Below are positions 63,806-64,000 of a stretch of 64,000 nt of DNA, one piece after another. How positions within the stretch are numbered: position 1 is the first letter of the stretch; each line of letters opens with the position of its first letter. The notes beneath the pieces were generated by a model, which saw only the letters and a program-made list of their open reading frames with translations, was not told the origin of the DNA and made no database searches. This stretch comes from Arthrobacter livingstonensis. GTDB taxonomy: Bacteria > Actinomycetota > Actinomycetes > Actinomycetales > Micrococcaceae. The position numbers were made by a program, and so were the translations under genes. The stretch spans positions 78,969 to 142,968 of the forward strand of contig NZ_QJVD01000012.1 of the NCBI RefSeq assembly GCF_003219815.1, written 5' to 3'.

Positions 63806-63850
63806 TCTCCCACTGCTCGCAAGCTCGCAGAGGGTCCCTCGGCAGCGCTC
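63806..63850. repeat. Dispersed intergenic repeat (CTCCCAC...GGGTCCCTCG family), copy 4
   Basis: CTCCCACTGCTCGC, AGCTCGCAGAGGGTCCCTCG and a diverged end lacking GTGGGCCC. It matches the copy at 38811 most closely. The remaining 63851-64000 shows no gene that I can support. Confidence 0.6.
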
Positions 63851-64000
63851 TTAGCGCGGAAGGAGGCCATCAGGCACCAGGCACGCCTCTGGCCACGGCG
63901 CGCTGGCGTGGCATAGCTTTACTGGCTCTTCGCGTTTCGTGGTGAATACCAGCCCGCTGAGATGAATTCATGCCACCGTCCGGGCGGCACTTCTTAGCAG

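Overview
The window is about 64 kb of high-GC actinobacterial DNA. The gene content and order point to Arthrobacter or a close relative in the Micrococcaceae: tilS-hpt-ftsH-folE-folP-folB-folK-DUF3180-two PH-domain genes-DUF2520-panC, then lysS-small membrane protein-lsr2-clpC. Lsr2, the DUF2342-type zinc protease and the GTG/TTG starts also fit. No tRNA, rRNA, CRISPR array, transposase or phage gene was seen.

Layout. (1) 1-1203: the tail of a LivF-like ABC ATPase and a proline-racemase-family gene. (2) 1204-5427: a lower-GC island of six same-strand genes. It starts with a 91-aa precursor that resembles AS-48/circularin/amylocyclicin circular bacteriocins. A SpoIIM/DUF95 membrane protein, two further small membrane proteins, a large polytopic membrane protein and an ABC ATPase follow. 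This is the most interesting system in the window. (3) 5653-16004: a catabolic locus for hydroxyproline isomers. It encodes a DapA-family deaminase, a 4-hydroxyproline epimerase, two-subunit aconitase X, a delta1-pyrroline-2-carboxylate reductase-like protein, a GntR regulator, a three-subunit HcnABC-like D-hydroxyproline dehydrogenase and an alpha-ketoglutarate-semialdehyde dehydrogenase. Three related 16-bp sites upstream of its transcription units look like operators. (4) 16119-19844: a truncated auxin-efflux-carrier remnant, a universal stress protein, and a galactarate/talarate block (GntR, dehydratase, BASS-family transporter) with palindromic operators.

(5) 19849-31666: assorted metabolic genes, including a RelA/SpoT-domain protein, PfkB sugar kinase, PEBP, HAD phosphatase, glycerophosphodiesterase, glycerate kinase, NCS2 permease, class II amidotransferase, a metal-sensing ArsR/CDF pair, phosphoglucomutase and a DUF4190 protein. 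(6) 31776-38566: POT transporter, rhodanese, pheA, a small repeat protein, lipid kinase, serS and a HAD phosphatase. (7) 38886-53550: ppa, dacB, zinc protease, tilS, hpt, ftsH, the folate operon, membrane/PH proteins, a DUF2520 protein and panC. (8) 54108-58753: a LacI-controlled nucleoside hydrolase/MFS/ribokinase operon lying between panC and lysS. (9) 58837-63743: lysS, a 53-aa membrane protein, lsr2 and clpC.

The gaps between genes carry several dispersed repeat families: a CTCCCAC...GGGTCCCTCG family with about five copies, a CGCGAGGACG family with two copies, and TGCGCA/GCGCAT palindromic arrays at three sites. There are also strong hairpins. All functions were inferred by reading motifs; no database search was run.
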